A stretch of DNA of 64,000 nt from Methylobacillus sp. MM3 (GCF_001645185.1 NZ_LXTQ01000001.1:620001-684000); one strand, 5' to 3'. Positions 49,104 to 59,193 are shown, counted from the first letter of the stretch. Notes: a model not told the origin generated them from the sequence alone. Made by a program: numbers and translations.

Positions 49104-49640
49104 ATGAAAATCGCACATAAAATCACCCCGCAGACCAACCTGGGGGAACTGATCGACCTTATCGAAGAAACGCATCACACGTTCACCCGTTCCGAACTCA
49201 CTCGCATCAGCGGGCTGATGGAAGATCCGGAACTGGCGTCGTTGTCTCAACTCGATGCCCTGCGGCAATGCTTCCACGCACTGAAGGCCGACCTCGAATC
49301 GCATCTTCGCAAAGAAGAAGAAATCCTTTTCCCCTATATCGCATCACTGGATTCCGGGCTTGCCAACCTGCCGGCCTCCTGTTTCGGCAGTGTTGCCAAC
49401 CCGATCCGCATGATGCGGATTGAACATATCACCATGATCAGCCTGCTGGAAACCCTGCGCGAGTTGACAAGTCAATACACACCGCTGGCGGACAGCGTCC
49501 CGCCAACCTTTCTGCTCTATGCCTCGCTCGCAGGAATCGACGCCGACCTCGTGGAACATATGTACTGGGAGGACCACGTGCTGTTTCCGCGGGCGTTGCA
49601 AGTGGAGAGCCGGATCACCCGTGAAAAGGATGCCGGCTAG
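49104..49640 (+). CDS. Hemerythrin-domain protein, RIC/YtfE-like
   Basis: A 178-residue HHE-domain protein. Diiron ligands are visible in IEETHHTFTR, ADLESHLRKEEEILFPYI, MRIEHITMISLL and VEHMYWEDHVLFP. RIC proteins (YtfE, DnrN, ScdA) repair nitrosylated iron-sulfur clusters after NO stress; this one lacks the short N-terminal ScdA_N domain. A Dnr box and its place between dnr and the nor operon support NO-stress expression. The ATG is preferred over a TTG 13 codons upstream. Convergent with norD, only six bases apart. Confidence 0.83.
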   Translation: MKIAHKITPQTNLGELIDLIEETHHTFTRSELTRISGLMEDPELASLSQLDALRQCFHALKADLESHLRKEEEILFPYIASLDSGLANLPASCFGSVANPIRMMRIEHITMISLLETLRELTSQYTPLADSVPPTFLLYASLAGIDADLVEHMYWEDHVLFPRALQVESRITREKDAG

Positions 49641-49646
49641 CTCGCG

Positions 49647-51485
49647 CTAGCGCGTCATCTGCGCATACAGCAACGGCAATTCCCTGGGTAACTCCTCGGG
49701 CTCGCGGATCACCGCATAGCCGCCGACGCCGAACAGGTGCGGCAGATAGTCGTTGGCTTCGCGGTCTATGGTCACGCAGAACGGGCGCAGCCCCTGCTTG
49801 CGCGCTTCCACCAGCGCCATGCGCGTATCCTCGATGCCATGGCGCCCTTCGTAATGATCCAGATCGTTCGGCTTGCCGTCGGTCAATAACAACAACAGGC
49901 GCTGCTGGTTCTTCTGCCTGGCCATCAGGCTGCTTGCGTGACGGATCGCCGCGCCCATGCGGGTGTAATAGCCCGGCTTGATCGCCGCGATGCGGCCGCG
50001 CACCTCGCCGTTGTAGCGTTCGTCAAAACCCTTGAGATGATGGAAACGGATATGCCCGCGCCGCAGCGAAGAGAAGCCGTGCAATGCGAAACGGTCACCG
50101 GTCGCGGACAGCGCCTCTGAAAACAGGAAGAGGCTGTCGCGTATCACATCGATCACACGGGCCTGATCCGAGGCATAGGCATCGGTGGAAAGCGACAGGT
50201 CGGCCAACAGCAGGCAGGCCAGATCGCGCTGGCGGTTGACTTGGGCACGGTACAGGCCGCGCTGCACGACAGCACCGCCGGTGACGCGATCCGCCTCCTG
50301 CTGCACCCATTGGTCGAGGTCGATCTCGTCGCCGTCCTGTTGTGCACGCAGCCAGCTGCGTACCGGCATCAGCGCCTGGAACTGGCTGCGCAGACGGCGC
50401 GCGGTGCTGCGAAGGTGTTCGGGCAGTTCAACCGGCTCGGCCTGCCGTGCAACCATTTCCTGCAGACGGCAGTAGTCCGGCAGCAGTATCTGCTTCCTGT
50501 AATCCCATTCCGGCAGCGGGATACCCTCTCCCAGCATAATGTCGTCCTCGCCCGCCGAAGGCAAATCCAGATCGAAGCGCAGTTTCGCAGCGCTGGTCTT
50601 GCCGTCGCGCGCGACGGTCAGTTTGTCCATGTCCTCGGCGGCAAGCTTGGCGCTCTCGCTATCCTCATCGTCGTCCTGCGGGCGATTGACCTTGACGAAT
50701 TCGCTCCACGAAAACAGGCTTTCGGCGCGGAACATCATCATGAATCCGTCCTTGCCGTCGGGCATGTCGGTGCGCTCGGCGAGGTGCTTGCGACGGCTGT
50801 TCGCGTCTTCCGTTTTTTCGGCAGACTCGTGCTCGGGCGCGCCGTCGCCGGCATCATTTTTAGCGGGCGCGCTGATTGGCGGTGCGGGGTGCGGCCACAG
50901 CGGCACCGGCTGGAACGGGCGGCGCGCCGTCGGCAGGGCTGCGACACTGCCGGGGTGCTGCAACGCCTGGCGAATGGCATGCTCCTGCGCAGCCTCGTCC
51001 GCCGGCAATTGCCCAGGCGCGAAACGGAGTGGCAGCAAGGCATCAACCAGCCGCTGATACCGTGCTTGCAGGCCGGGAAAGCGCTCCAGCGTTTCCAGCG
51101 TCGCCTGCTGATTGCGCACGATCCACGGCAGATCGTCATCGTTGCCCGCAGCGGACAAGGCCACCAGCCATAAATACAAATCGCGGTTGAGGCTGCGCTC
51201 GGGGAAAAGATCGATTTGCTCCGGCAGGCGCAGGGTTTCCCGGTCACGCCAGGCCAGTTCGATGCGTTCGCCGCTGCCGGCGATGCGCTCCATCCAGCGT
51301 CGGCGCGCGCCATGCCGTACTGCGGGCGCGGCAGACAGATTAAGTCCGGGATCGCCGCCCAATGCGCGGAACAGGATGCCGGCGCTCTTGCGGATTTCGT
51401 CCAACCGCACCGCCGCTTCCGCGTGCCGCTGGCTGGCGGCGCGGGTGACCAGTTTGTGCCATAGTCCACCGACGACTTCTTCCAT
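49647..51485 (-). CDS. norD: NO reductase activation protein NorD
   Basis: A 612-residue soluble protein with a C-terminal von Willebrand A domain (about 415-612). The metal ion site is DLSLSTDAYASD (MIDAS DxSxS), with LLLLTDGKPNDLDHYEGRHGIEDTRMAL further on. The middle region is acidic and low-complexity. NorD works with the MoxR ATPase NorQ to insert the non-heme iron of NorB. It is the last gene of the nor operon, two bases after a polyferredoxin gene that usually is not found between norQ and norD. Confidence 0.93.
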   Translation of the reverse strand: MEEVVGGLWHKLVTRAASQRHAEAAVRLDEIRKSAGILFRALGGDPGLNLSAAPAVRHGARRRWMERIAGSGERIELAWRDRETLRLPEQIDLFPERSLNRDLYLWLVALSAAGNDDDLPWIVRNQQATLETLERFPGLQARYQRLVDALLPLRFAPGQLPADEAAQEHAIRQALQHPGSVAALPTARRPFQPVPLWPHPAPPISAPAKNDAGDGAPEHESAEKTEDANSRRKHLAERTDMPDGKDGFMMMFRAESLFSWSEFVKVNRPQDDDEDSESAKLAAEDMDKLTVARDGKTSAAKLRFDLDLPSAGEDDIMLGEGIPLPEWDYRKQILLPDYCRLQEMVARQAEPVELPEHLRSTARRLRSQFQALMPVRSWLRAQQDGDEIDLDQWVQQEADRVTGGAVVQRGLYRAQVNRQRDLACLLLADLSLSTDAYASDQARVIDVIRDSLFLFSEALSATGDRFALHGFSSLRRGHIRFHHLKGFDERYNGEVRGRIAAIKPGYYTRMGAAIRHASSLMARQKNQQRLLLLLTDGKPNDLDHYEGRHGIEDTRMALVEARKQGLRPFCVTIDREANDYLPHLFGVGGYAVIREPEELPRELPLLYAQMTR

Positions 51486-51486
51486 C

Positions 51487-52482
51487 TCAGGCCTCCATCA
51501 GGGGAATGATGCGACGAGCCGGCGCATTTCGGCGCACCTGCTCGCGATCCGATTTATCGAGTGCCGGAATGCCGCTTTGCCATTGCAGCGGCACGCCGTG
51601 CGGTCCGTCCGCCTGCGCATCGCGGCAAGCGCTGATGCAGCTCGCGCACTGCGTGCAGGAAAACATGTGGCGCTTGATCGTGCGCGGCTTGAGGCGCATC
51701 GGGCAGGCGTTGTCGCAGGCACTGGTGCAATCCTGACAGGCGCTGGAAAGATTGCGGTCGAAACTCACGACCAGCGCCTTGCGGTTGGCCATCCAGGCCA
51801 GGCTCTGGAACAACCCTGCCGCACAGCCGAAGCGACAGAAGAGATGCCGCGCCAGGGTGAATTCGATGAGGAACAGGCCTGTGCCGACGCCAATGAAAAG
51901 CGCCTGGTTGCGCGTCAGCGTGCCGTGCCACAGATTATTGTAGATTTCCATGGGCGGCAGCAGGTAGGTCAGCAGCACGGTCGCCCAGATAAACGCAAAC
52001 GCCAATGCCAGCGGAAGCAGCACGACCCACCAGCCCGGATGGCGCGGGATAGCCTCGGCGCCCTTGTCCTGCATGGGCAGGACGTCCTTGTCCCACACGC
52101 TGTGTTTGCCGATGGCGCGACGCGTCAGCCGGTTCAGGGTTTCCACCACGGAAAAATGCGGGCATAGCCAGCCGCAGTACAGACGTCCGTATTTGAATGA
52201 AACCCAAATGACGCCGCCGACAATGCCGGCAATCGGCAAAAAGCCGCGCAGCACGATATTGCCACCCGCCTCCAGCGGCATGATCTCGCCGGCAATCAGC
52301 GCGTCGAGCCCCAGCGTCCAGTCCATGCCGAAGAAGATGAAATGGCCGAGGTCAAGATCGAGCCGGAACAGATCGAATACCGGCGCCAGCACGAACAACA
52401 CGAAGAAGCCGCCCTGCACGAGGCGACGCCGCACTTGCAGCGTGCCGCCTGCCAGGACAAACTCATCTGCCGAAGGTGGCAT
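51487..52482 (-). CDS. Membrane polyferredoxin (NapH/NosR/CcoG-like)
   Basis: A 331-residue membrane iron-sulfur protein. It has four to five helices (about 22-40, 80-100, 150-172 and 195-215). Two membrane-edge Cys pairs are CGWLCPHFSVVE and CRFGCAAGLF, the pattern of NapH/NosR/CcoG. Two 4Fe-4S motifs follow: CQDCTSACDNACPMRL and CTQCASCISACRDA. It could carry electrons from the quinol pool or act in metal-centre assembly, as CcoG does with copper. It overlaps norQ by 20 bases and precedes norD, so it is co-expressed with the NorB maturation pair. Role in NOR is inferred. Confidence 0.85.
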   Translation of the reverse strand: MPPSADEFVLAGGTLQVRRRLVQGGFFVLFVLAPVFDLFRLDLDLGHFIFFGMDWTLGLDALIAGEIMPLEAGGNIVLRGFLPIAGIVGGVIWVSFKYGRLYCGWLCPHFSVVETLNRLTRRAIGKHSVWDKDVLPMQDKGAEAIPRHPGWWVVLLPLALAFAFIWATVLLTYLLPPMEIYNNLWHGTLTRNQALFIGVGTGLFLIEFTLARHLFCRFGCAAGLFQSLAWMANRKALVVSFDRNLSSACQDCTSACDNACPMRLKPRTIKRHMFSCTQCASCISACRDAQADGPHGVPLQWQSGIPALDKSDREQVRRNAPARRIIPLMEA

Positions 52483-53284
52483 CGATCACTTCCTGCAACG
52501 CGATGGCGGTGTCTGCGTCGTCGGTCAGCGTTTCCACCAATGCGGCGCGGCAGGCCACCAGCGGGTCGCAACCGTCGCGTATCAGCGTGGCGGCATAGAC
52601 CAGCAGGCGCGTGCTGGCGACTTCTTCCAGATCGTGGTCGCGCAGCGCGCGGAAAGCGTTGGCAATGGAAACCAGCCGTTTCGCCACCATCATATCCACG
52701 CCGCTTTCGCCGACCAGAATGGCTTCTTCCTGGGCCGCATCGGGAAAACCGAACGTCAGCGACACAAAACGCTGCCGCGTCGAGGGCTTCATGCCCTTGA
52801 GAAAATTCTGGTAGCCCGGGTTATACGACACCACCAGCATGAAGCCGGGGGCCGCCTGTATCGTTTCGCCGGTGCGGTCGATGGGCAGGATGCGCCGGTC
52901 GTCCGCCAGCGGGTGCAGCACCACGGTGGTGTCCTTGCGCGCCTCGACCACTTCATCCAGATAGCAGATGCCGCCCTCGCGCACCGCGCGGGTCAACGGG
53001 CCATCGGTCCAGAGGGTCCGTCCGTCGCCGATCAGATGGCGTCCGACAAGGTCGGCCGCAGTGAGATCGTCATGGCAGGCCACGGTATAGAGCGGCAAGC
53101 CGAGCCGGGCGGCCATGTGCGTGACGAAACGCGTCTTGCCGCAACCGGTCGGGCCCTTGATCAGAAGCGGCAGGCGATTGCGCCAGGCACGCTCGAACAG
53201 GTCGACCTCACTGCCCTGCTGCTTGTAGAACGGGATCGCGTCCGCCAGCTGCTTGACCTCTTTCAGTGCACTCAATGCGTTCAT
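52463..53284 (-). CDS. norQ: MoxR-family ATPase NorQ
   Basis: A 273-residue AAA+ protein of the MoxR/NirQ/NorQ group. Walker A is GPTGCGKTRF (about 44-53), Walker B is ICYLDEVVEARKDT, and sensor 1 sits in FMLVVSYNPGYQN. It forms a ring that with NorD inserts FeB into NorB. The ATG giving MNALSALKEV is chosen as the family N-terminus; an upstream frame overlaps norF. Part of the norE-norF-norQ-polyferredoxin-norD block. Confidence 0.94.
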   Translation of the reverse strand: MNALSALKEVKQLADAIPFYKQQGSEVDLFERAWRNRLPLLIKGPTGCGKTRFVTHMAARLGLPLYTVACHDDLTAADLVGRHLIGDGRTLWTDGPLTRAVREGGICYLDEVVEARKDTTVVLHPLADDRRILPIDRTGETIQAAPGFMLVVSYNPGYQNFLKGMKPSTRQRFVSLTFGFPDAAQEEAILVGESGVDMMVAKRLVSIANAFRALRDHDLEEVASTRLLVYAATLIRDGCDPLVACRAALVETLTDDADTAIALQEVIDATFGR

Positions 53285-53298
53285 TGTTTTCTCCCGAA

Positions 53299-53568
53299 TC
53301 ACGCCCAACGGTAGGCCAACGCGATCAGGCCGCCGACGAGCAGAAAATAAGCCAGTATCACGGCGCGCCAACCGAAGGCGACGTGCCGCAGGCCCATGAA
53401 ATAGTTGGCCACGATCTGGCCCTTGACCAGCGCGATCAGCAGCAGTCCCAGCATCGCGCCGCTGCCTGCCATGCCGGCCTCGCCAATGGCGAAAGTAGTC
53501 AGCGTCAACACCATCAGGAGCAGCCAGATGACGGAGGAAAACCGGTTGGAAGATGCGTAAGTATTCAT
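53299..53568 (-). CDS. norF: NorF-like subunit IV family protein
   Basis: An 89-residue protein with three membrane helices. Motifs are SSVIWLLLMVLTLTTFAIGE, LLLIALVKGQIVANYFMGLRHVAFGWRAV and a final LAYFLLVGGLIALAYRWA. The KGQIV-x-x-YFMGLRH stretch is that of bacterial cytochrome oxidase subunit IV/NorF proteins. It accompanies norE and is thought to aid full NO reductase activity. It lies 7 bp after norE. Confidence 0.85.
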   Translation of the reverse strand: MNTYASSNRFSSVIWLLLMVLTLTTFAIGEAGMAGSGAMLGLLLIALVKGQIVANYFMGLRHVAFGWRAVILAYFLLVGGLIALAYRWA

Positions 53569-53575
53569 ATGAGCC

Positions 53576-54196
53576 TCAGCGAATCACGTAAACCAGCGGA
53601 AAAAGGATGATCCAGAGCAGATCGACCATGTGCCAGAACGATGCGCCGGTTTCGACGCCGACATGGTCCTGGCGGCTATAGCCGCCGCGCCAGGCCTTGG
53701 CGATCACGAAAGCCAGGATGATCATGCCCATCAGCACATGCATGAAATGAAAAAACGTCAGCGCCAGGTAGAACATGTAAAAACTGTTGGTGCTGAGCGT
53801 GATGCCGGCGGCAAACTTGTCGTGGAACTCCATGGCCTTGATGCCGACGAACACACCTCCAAGCATGAGAGCGGCACCCAGCCACCAGGCGCAGTCCTTC
53901 GAAAGGCCATGCTTGATCGCGGTAACTGCGCGCATGACGAAATAGCTGCTGGTGATCAGCACCAGCGTGTTGATGGCTCCGGCCGTGCGATTCAGCGTCT
54001 CCTGCGACGCGTTGAAAAGCTCGACATCGCCGGCGCGCGTAAAGGCGTAAGCGACGAACAGCACGCCGAACGCCAGCATTTCAGCCAGGATGAAGATCCA
54101 GATCGCGAAGTCGCCGGGCAACCCTTCTTCGCGCGGAGCGCGGGCCTCTCGGGCCAGGCCTGCGGCAGGATCGATAACGAGTACTTGCGTGTTCAT
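53576..54196 (-). CDS. norE: NorE, cytochrome oxidase subunit III family
   Basis: A 206-residue membrane protein with five to six helices of the heme-copper oxidase subunit III family. Motifs include GDFAIWIFILAEMLAFGVLFVAYAF, NTLVLITSSYFVMRAV and the closing ETGASFWHMVDLLWIILFPLVYVIR. In nor clusters this is NorE, an accessory protein with no redox centre. The ATG is chosen because a GGAGG site lies nine bases before it; a GTG three codons upstream is weaker. It starts the second half of the operon, just after a strong terminator behind norB. Confidence 0.88.
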   Translation of the reverse strand: MNTQVLVIDPAAGLAREARAPREEGLPGDFAIWIFILAEMLAFGVLFVAYAFTRAGDVELFNASQETLNRTAGAINTLVLITSSYFVMRAVTAIKHGLSKDCAWWLGAALMLGGVFVGIKAMEFHDKFAAGITLSTNSFYMFYLALTFFHFMHVLMGMIILAFVIAKAWRGGYSRQDHVGVETGASFWHMVDLLWIILFPLVYVIR

Positions 54197-54274
54197 GTGG
54201 ATCACCCTCCAGCCGATGAAAAATTCGGTATTGCCTTATTGCCATCTGGACAGCGAATGCCGCCCTGATCTGTG

Positions 54275-54308
54275 AAAAAAAAGGGAGAGGTATGGCTGTG
54301 CCTCTCCC
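54275..54308 (-). terminator. Strong terminator between norB and norE
   Basis: On the minus strand GGGAGAGG and CCTCTCC(C) form a perfect 8-bp stem with a 10-base loop, followed directly by a T8 tract. It lies 15 bases after the norB stop and 79 before the norE start, so it should stop most norCB transcripts. Confidence 0.88.
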
Positions 54309-54322
54309 CCAGGGGACTACTG

Positions 54323-55729
<1,407 letters not shown>

Positions 55730-56155
55730 TCAGCCTTCGATATTGGGCGGCCACTTGGCGGTATTGATTTCCGAGGTGTACTTCAGGAAATTGACCAGGT
55801 CGTCCAATTCTTCGTCTGTCAGGTGAAAGTTCGGCATCTGGCGGCGTCCCGGCGCTCCGGTCGGCTGCGATTTGATCCAGATCTTGATGAACTCGGGTCC
55901 GCGACGCTTGTACACATTGCCGAGTTCGGGAGCGAAATACGCGCCCTCGCCCAGCAGCGTATGGCAGCCGATGCAGTTATTGGTCTCCCAGAGCTTCTTG
56001 CCGCGTTCGACCGACGGCGTGATGTTCTGGCTGTTGTCCCGCTTCGGCAGCGTGTGGGTGGTATCCACCGTCAGCGCGACGAACAACAGAAAGAAAAAAA
56101 CCGACCCTCCATAAAAGATATTGCGCGCCATCGATTTGGTGAATGTCGTACTCAT
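55730..56155 (-). CDS. norC: Nitric oxide reductase cytochrome c subunit NorC
   Basis: A 141-residue membrane-anchored cytochrome c. One N-terminal helix (IFYGGSVFFFLLFVALTVDT) is followed by a periplasmic domain with the heme motif CIGCH (NNCIGCHTLLGEGAYFAPELGNVYKRRG) and a Met ligand in RRQMPNFHLTDEEL. It passes electrons from soluble cytochromes to NorB. It is the first gene of the nor operon and has a Dnr/FNR box 66 bases before its start. The upstream 280-bp gap separates it from nirN. Confidence 0.97.
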   Translation of the reverse strand: MSTTFTKSMARNIFYGGSVFFFLLFVALTVDTTHTLPKRDNSQNITPSVERGKKLWETNNCIGCHTLLGEGAYFAPELGNVYKRRGPEFIKIWIKSQPTGAPGRRQMPNFHLTDEELDDLVNFLKYTSEINTAKWPPNIEG

Positions 56156-56192
56156 TACTTCCTCCCAGTTGTGTTGTTGACTTCTGTGGCGA

Positions 56193-56234
56193 AGTCTAGG
56201 GTTTAGCGGTCCGGCTAACCTTGACGCACATCAA
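56193..56234 (-). promoter_or_regulatory. FNR/Dnr-dependent promoter of norC
   Basis: TTGAC-GCAC-ATCAA reads directly on the plus strand at 56221-56234 and matches nine of ten defined positions of the FNR/Dnr consensus. On the minus strand TAGACT at 56198-56193 can serve as -10, placing the box centre near -41.5, the class II activator position. Confidence 0.8.
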
Positions 56235-56295
56235 CCCGGGGTCGGTTTTCTGCTGTCGGGGTGCCCAAAAAGCACCGGGGCCTGCCGTGCATTTA

Positions 56296-56318
56296 AAGGT
56301 ACATATTAAATGCACCTT
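56296..56318. promoter_or_regulatory. NsrR-like palindrome upstream of norC
   Basis: AAGGTACAT and ATGCACCTT with five bases between give a 23-bp palindrome matching the NsrR pattern at about 19 positions. A single further half-site, AAATACATCTT, lies at 56355-56365. The site is about 110 bases upstream of the predicted norC start of transcription, far for simple repression. An overlapping stem, GTGCATTTA with TAAATGCAC, is also present. Confidence 0.5.
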
Positions 56319-56435
56319 TAATTTATCACAGCGTTTGCGGATAATCAATATAAAAAATACATCTTTTAAAAGACCGCTGGAAAAAGGCGAGCAGGAAGGG
56401 GGTGGGATGAGGATGAGGTAGAGCTGGAAGGTCGG

Positions 56436-57974
56436 CTAGTGGCTGGTGCCGGACGAACGGTTGATCTTGTTGTAGACGTTGTATTTGCCGGAAGGCTTGT
56501 TCATGGGCAGGCGCTTGACCTCGCGCAGCGTGGCAGCGTCGTACACCACCAGCGCGCCGTCGTTTTCCCACACGCTCACCAGCGCATGGCGGCCATCGCG
56601 GGTAAATTCGACGTGCGCCGCGGTCTTGCCCGGCGCAGGCGTCAGCGTCGCGGCAATTTCCAGCGTGTTTTTATCGATCAATTGCAGCGTATCGTTGGCC
56701 GCGCCATTAAATACGTCGGTCCAGGCGTAAGGCGTGTTTTCGTGGCTGCGCATGAAAAAACCGGGGCCGGGGGTGCGGATTTCCTTCACCACGCGCCAAT
56801 CCTGCATGTCGATCACCGTCACCAGCCCATCCTTGAGGTTGGGCGTCGCGAGCACATCCCTGCCCTGCCATTGCCAGGTGATGCCGGAGCCTAAGTGCGG
56901 CATGCCCGGCAGCGGCAAATCGGCCGTCTTGCGGCGCGCGTCAAGATTGATCACCTGCCCCTTGCCTTCGCGCGAGGCGCCGATCAGGTAGGTGTAGCCC
57001 TGGTCGAAGAAGAAATCGTCGAGCACCGTGTCCAGCGGCGTGCGGCGCGGATTGAGCTTGCCGGGGATGGCGATGGCTTCACCCATCCTGAAGTCGTGGA
57101 CCAGCCCGGGATGGATGGGCGGCGCGGCATCGTTGTAGCTCACCTCCCATAACTCCGGCACGTCCTTCAACGCCACAATGAAGCTCTTGCGCGGCGCGGC
57201 ATCGTACACCGCCGATACCCGGGAGCCGCGGCCGGCCATATCGGTGACCGGAATGGTCTTGACCAGAGTCAGATCGGCCGCATTCAGCACCACCACGGTA
57301 TTGGGCAGGTAATTCGCCGCCATCACGTAGCGTCCGTCGCTGGAGACCGCGATATTGCGGGTATTGATGCCGACGCGCACCTCGGCGGTGTATTCCAGGT
57401 TCCAGATATCGAAACGCGATACCCAGCCGTCGCGCGAAGCAAAATAGACATAGCGCCCATCCGGCGAAAACTTCGGCCCGCCGTGCAATGCAAAGCGCGT
57501 CGCAAAACGCTTGATCGGCTCGAAAGTGTCGCCGTTGAGCAAGGTGGCGTGGTGGTCGCCGGTCTCGACGACAATGAAAAGATTGAGCAGATCCGCGTCA
57601 AATGCGGGCTTGTCCGGCAGTGTTCCCGGTGCATGGTATTCGTTGCGCGAAGCGCGAATGTCCGTGTCGTTCCAGCTCGGCGACTGCGCCAGCGGCGTAT
57701 AGAGATAATCCACCAACGCCTTCAGCTCGTCCGGGGCGATCAACTCGCCAAACGCCGGCATGCGTGTCGCGATACGGCCCTGGGCAACGGTTGCGATGGC
57801 GTCGGTTTTTTTCAGCCGCGCGAGACTCTCCGGCAACAGGGCTGGCCCGCTGCCGCCCAATCGGTCGGCACCGTGACAGGACGCGCAGTGTTGCTGAAAA
57901 AGCTGCGGCGCATCGGCCGCCGCGACCGTGGCCCATGACAGCAATACCAGAACAAAAAACAGAAGTCGCATCAT
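56436..57974 (-). CDS. nirN: Heme d1 maturation cytochrome NirN
   Basis: A 512-residue periplasmic protein. After the signal peptide (RLLFFVLVLLSWATVAAA) comes a cytochrome c domain with CASCH (about residue 34), then an eight-bladed beta-propeller like NirS/NirF (LHGGPKFSPDGRYVYFASRDGWVSRFDIW onward). NirN oxidises dihydro-heme d1 to heme d1 in the last step of cofactor synthesis. The first of two consecutive ATGs overlaps the nirJ stop (ATGA); a far longer upstream frame runs through nirJ in another frame and is rejected. Last gene of the nir operon. Confidence 0.92.
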   Translation of the reverse strand: MMRLLFFVLVLLSWATVAAADAPQLFQQHCASCHGADRLGGSGPALLPESLARLKKTDAIATVAQGRIATRMPAFGELIAPDELKALVDYLYTPLAQSPSWNDTDIRASRNEYHAPGTLPDKPAFDADLLNLFIVVETGDHHATLLNGDTFEPIKRFATRFALHGGPKFSPDGRYVYFASRDGWVSRFDIWNLEYTAEVRVGINTRNIAVSSDGRYVMAANYLPNTVVVLNAADLTLVKTIPVTDMAGRGSRVSAVYDAAPRKSFIVALKDVPELWEVSYNDAAPPIHPGLVHDFRMGEAIAIPGKLNPRRTPLDTVLDDFFFDQGYTYLIGASREGKGQVINLDARRKTADLPLPGMPHLGSGITWQWQGRDVLATPNLKDGLVTVIDMQDWRVVKEIRTPGPGFFMRSHENTPYAWTDVFNGAANDTLQLIDKNTLEIAATLTPAPGKTAAHVEFTRDGRHALVSVWENDGALVVYDAATLREVKRLPMNKPSGKYNVYNKINRSSGTSH

Positions 57975-59164
57975 GCCGAGTGCAGCTTGACGTAAGGGGT
58001 GAGCTTGACGCGCTCGGCAGGTGATTCGAAGCCGATCTCGGTGTCGCTCAGATAGCATGCAGGGTCTTCCTGCCACGGGTCGCCGGTGAGTTGCAATGCA
58101 CGTACACGGGTGTTGCCGCCGCAGATGTCGAAGTAGGCGCAGCCACCGCAGCGGCCCTTGATCCGGCGCGGCTGTGCCTTGAGCCCGGCCATCAGCGGGT
58201 CGGAGGTATCCTGCCAGATTTCGGAAAACGGCCGATTGCGCACATTGCCGAGCGGGTAATGCCACCAGAAAGTGTCCGGATGCACTTCGCCGAGGTTGTC
58301 GATGTTTGCGACGTTGACGCCGCTGCTGTTGCCGCCCCAGTTGGCGAGCTTCGCGTGGATGTGGTCTTCGAGATGCGGGAAATGCCGGCGCACCCAGAAC
58401 AGCAGGTAAACGCCGTCCGCATCGTTGTTGCCGGTGACGAATTCCCGGCCTTGCCCATCCATGACGGATTGCCAAGCGGCGGCGAACAGCAGGTCCATCG
58501 CGCGGCGCGTGGTTTCCTGCATGGCGTCATGGGCGCGGTTTTTGTTGCCGCGCCCGGCGTAATTCAGGTGCGACAGGTAAAACTTGTCTATGCCTTCATC
58601 GGCAGTCAGTTGCAGCAGTTCCGGCAGATCGTGCGCGTTGTCCTGCGTCAGCGTGAAACGCACGCCGGCCTTGATGCCTGCTTCGCGGCACAGGCGTATG
58701 CCATGCAGCGATTCGCGGAACGCGCCGGCCTTGCGTCGGAAAGTGTCGTGCGTGGCCTCGATGCCGTCCAGGCTGACGCCGACGTAGTCGAAGCCGACGT
58801 CTGCAAGCTGGCCGATATTGTCCTCGGTGATCAGCGTGCCGTTGGACGACAGCCCGACATAGAAGCCCATCTGCTTGGCGCGGCGGCCGATGTCGAAGAT
58901 ATCCGGCCGCATCAGCGGCTCGCCGCCGGAGAGGATCAGCACCGGCACGCGAAAGGCCTTGAGATCGTCCATGACCTTGAACACTTCCGACGTGGAGAGC
59001 TCCCCGGCGAAATCCTTGTCCGCCGAGATCGAGTAGCAGTGCTTGCAGGTGAGATTGCAGCGCCGCACCAGGTTCCAGATCACCACCGGTCCGGGTGGAC
59101 TGCGCCTCGGGCCCGGCGGCGTCGGGCGGGCGATTTCCTGCATGAACTGGGAGATACGGAACAT
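57971..59164 (-). CDS. nirJ: Heme d1 biosynthesis radical SAM protein NirJ
   Basis: A 397-residue radical SAM enzyme that removes the propionate side chains to form the keto groups of heme d1. The SAM cluster motif CNLTCKHC (CxxxCxxC) is in NLVRRCNLTCKHCYSISADKDF at about residue 36. A SPASM-type C-terminal cluster region contains CGGCAYFDICGGNTRVRA and a late Cys in DPACYLSD. GGEPLMRPDIF is the usual second motif. It starts 29 bp after nirH and overlaps nirN by four bases. Confidence 0.96.
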   Translation of the reverse strand: MFRISQFMQEIARPTPPGPRRSPPGPVVIWNLVRRCNLTCKHCYSISADKDFAGELSTSEVFKVMDDLKAFRVPVLILSGGEPLMRPDIFDIGRRAKQMGFYVGLSSNGTLITEDNIGQLADVGFDYVGVSLDGIEATHDTFRRKAGAFRESLHGIRLCREAGIKAGVRFTLTQDNAHDLPELLQLTADEGIDKFYLSHLNYAGRGNKNRAHDAMQETTRRAMDLLFAAAWQSVMDGQGREFVTGNNDADGVYLLFWVRRHFPHLEDHIHAKLANWGGNSSGVNVANIDNLGEVHPDTFWWHYPLGNVRNRPFSEIWQDTSDPLMAGLKAQPRRIKGRCGGCAYFDICGGNTRVRALQLTGDPWQEDPACYLSDTEIGFESPAERVKLTPYVKLHSA

Positions 59165-59193
59165 GACGGCCTGCTTTCTTTTTCTCTATCGGG

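Noticed and set aside
57975-58475. Upstream extension of the nirN reading frame through nirJ
   Set aside because: The signal peptide begins at the ATG overlapping the nirJ stop, so the upstream frame is a shadow of nirJ.
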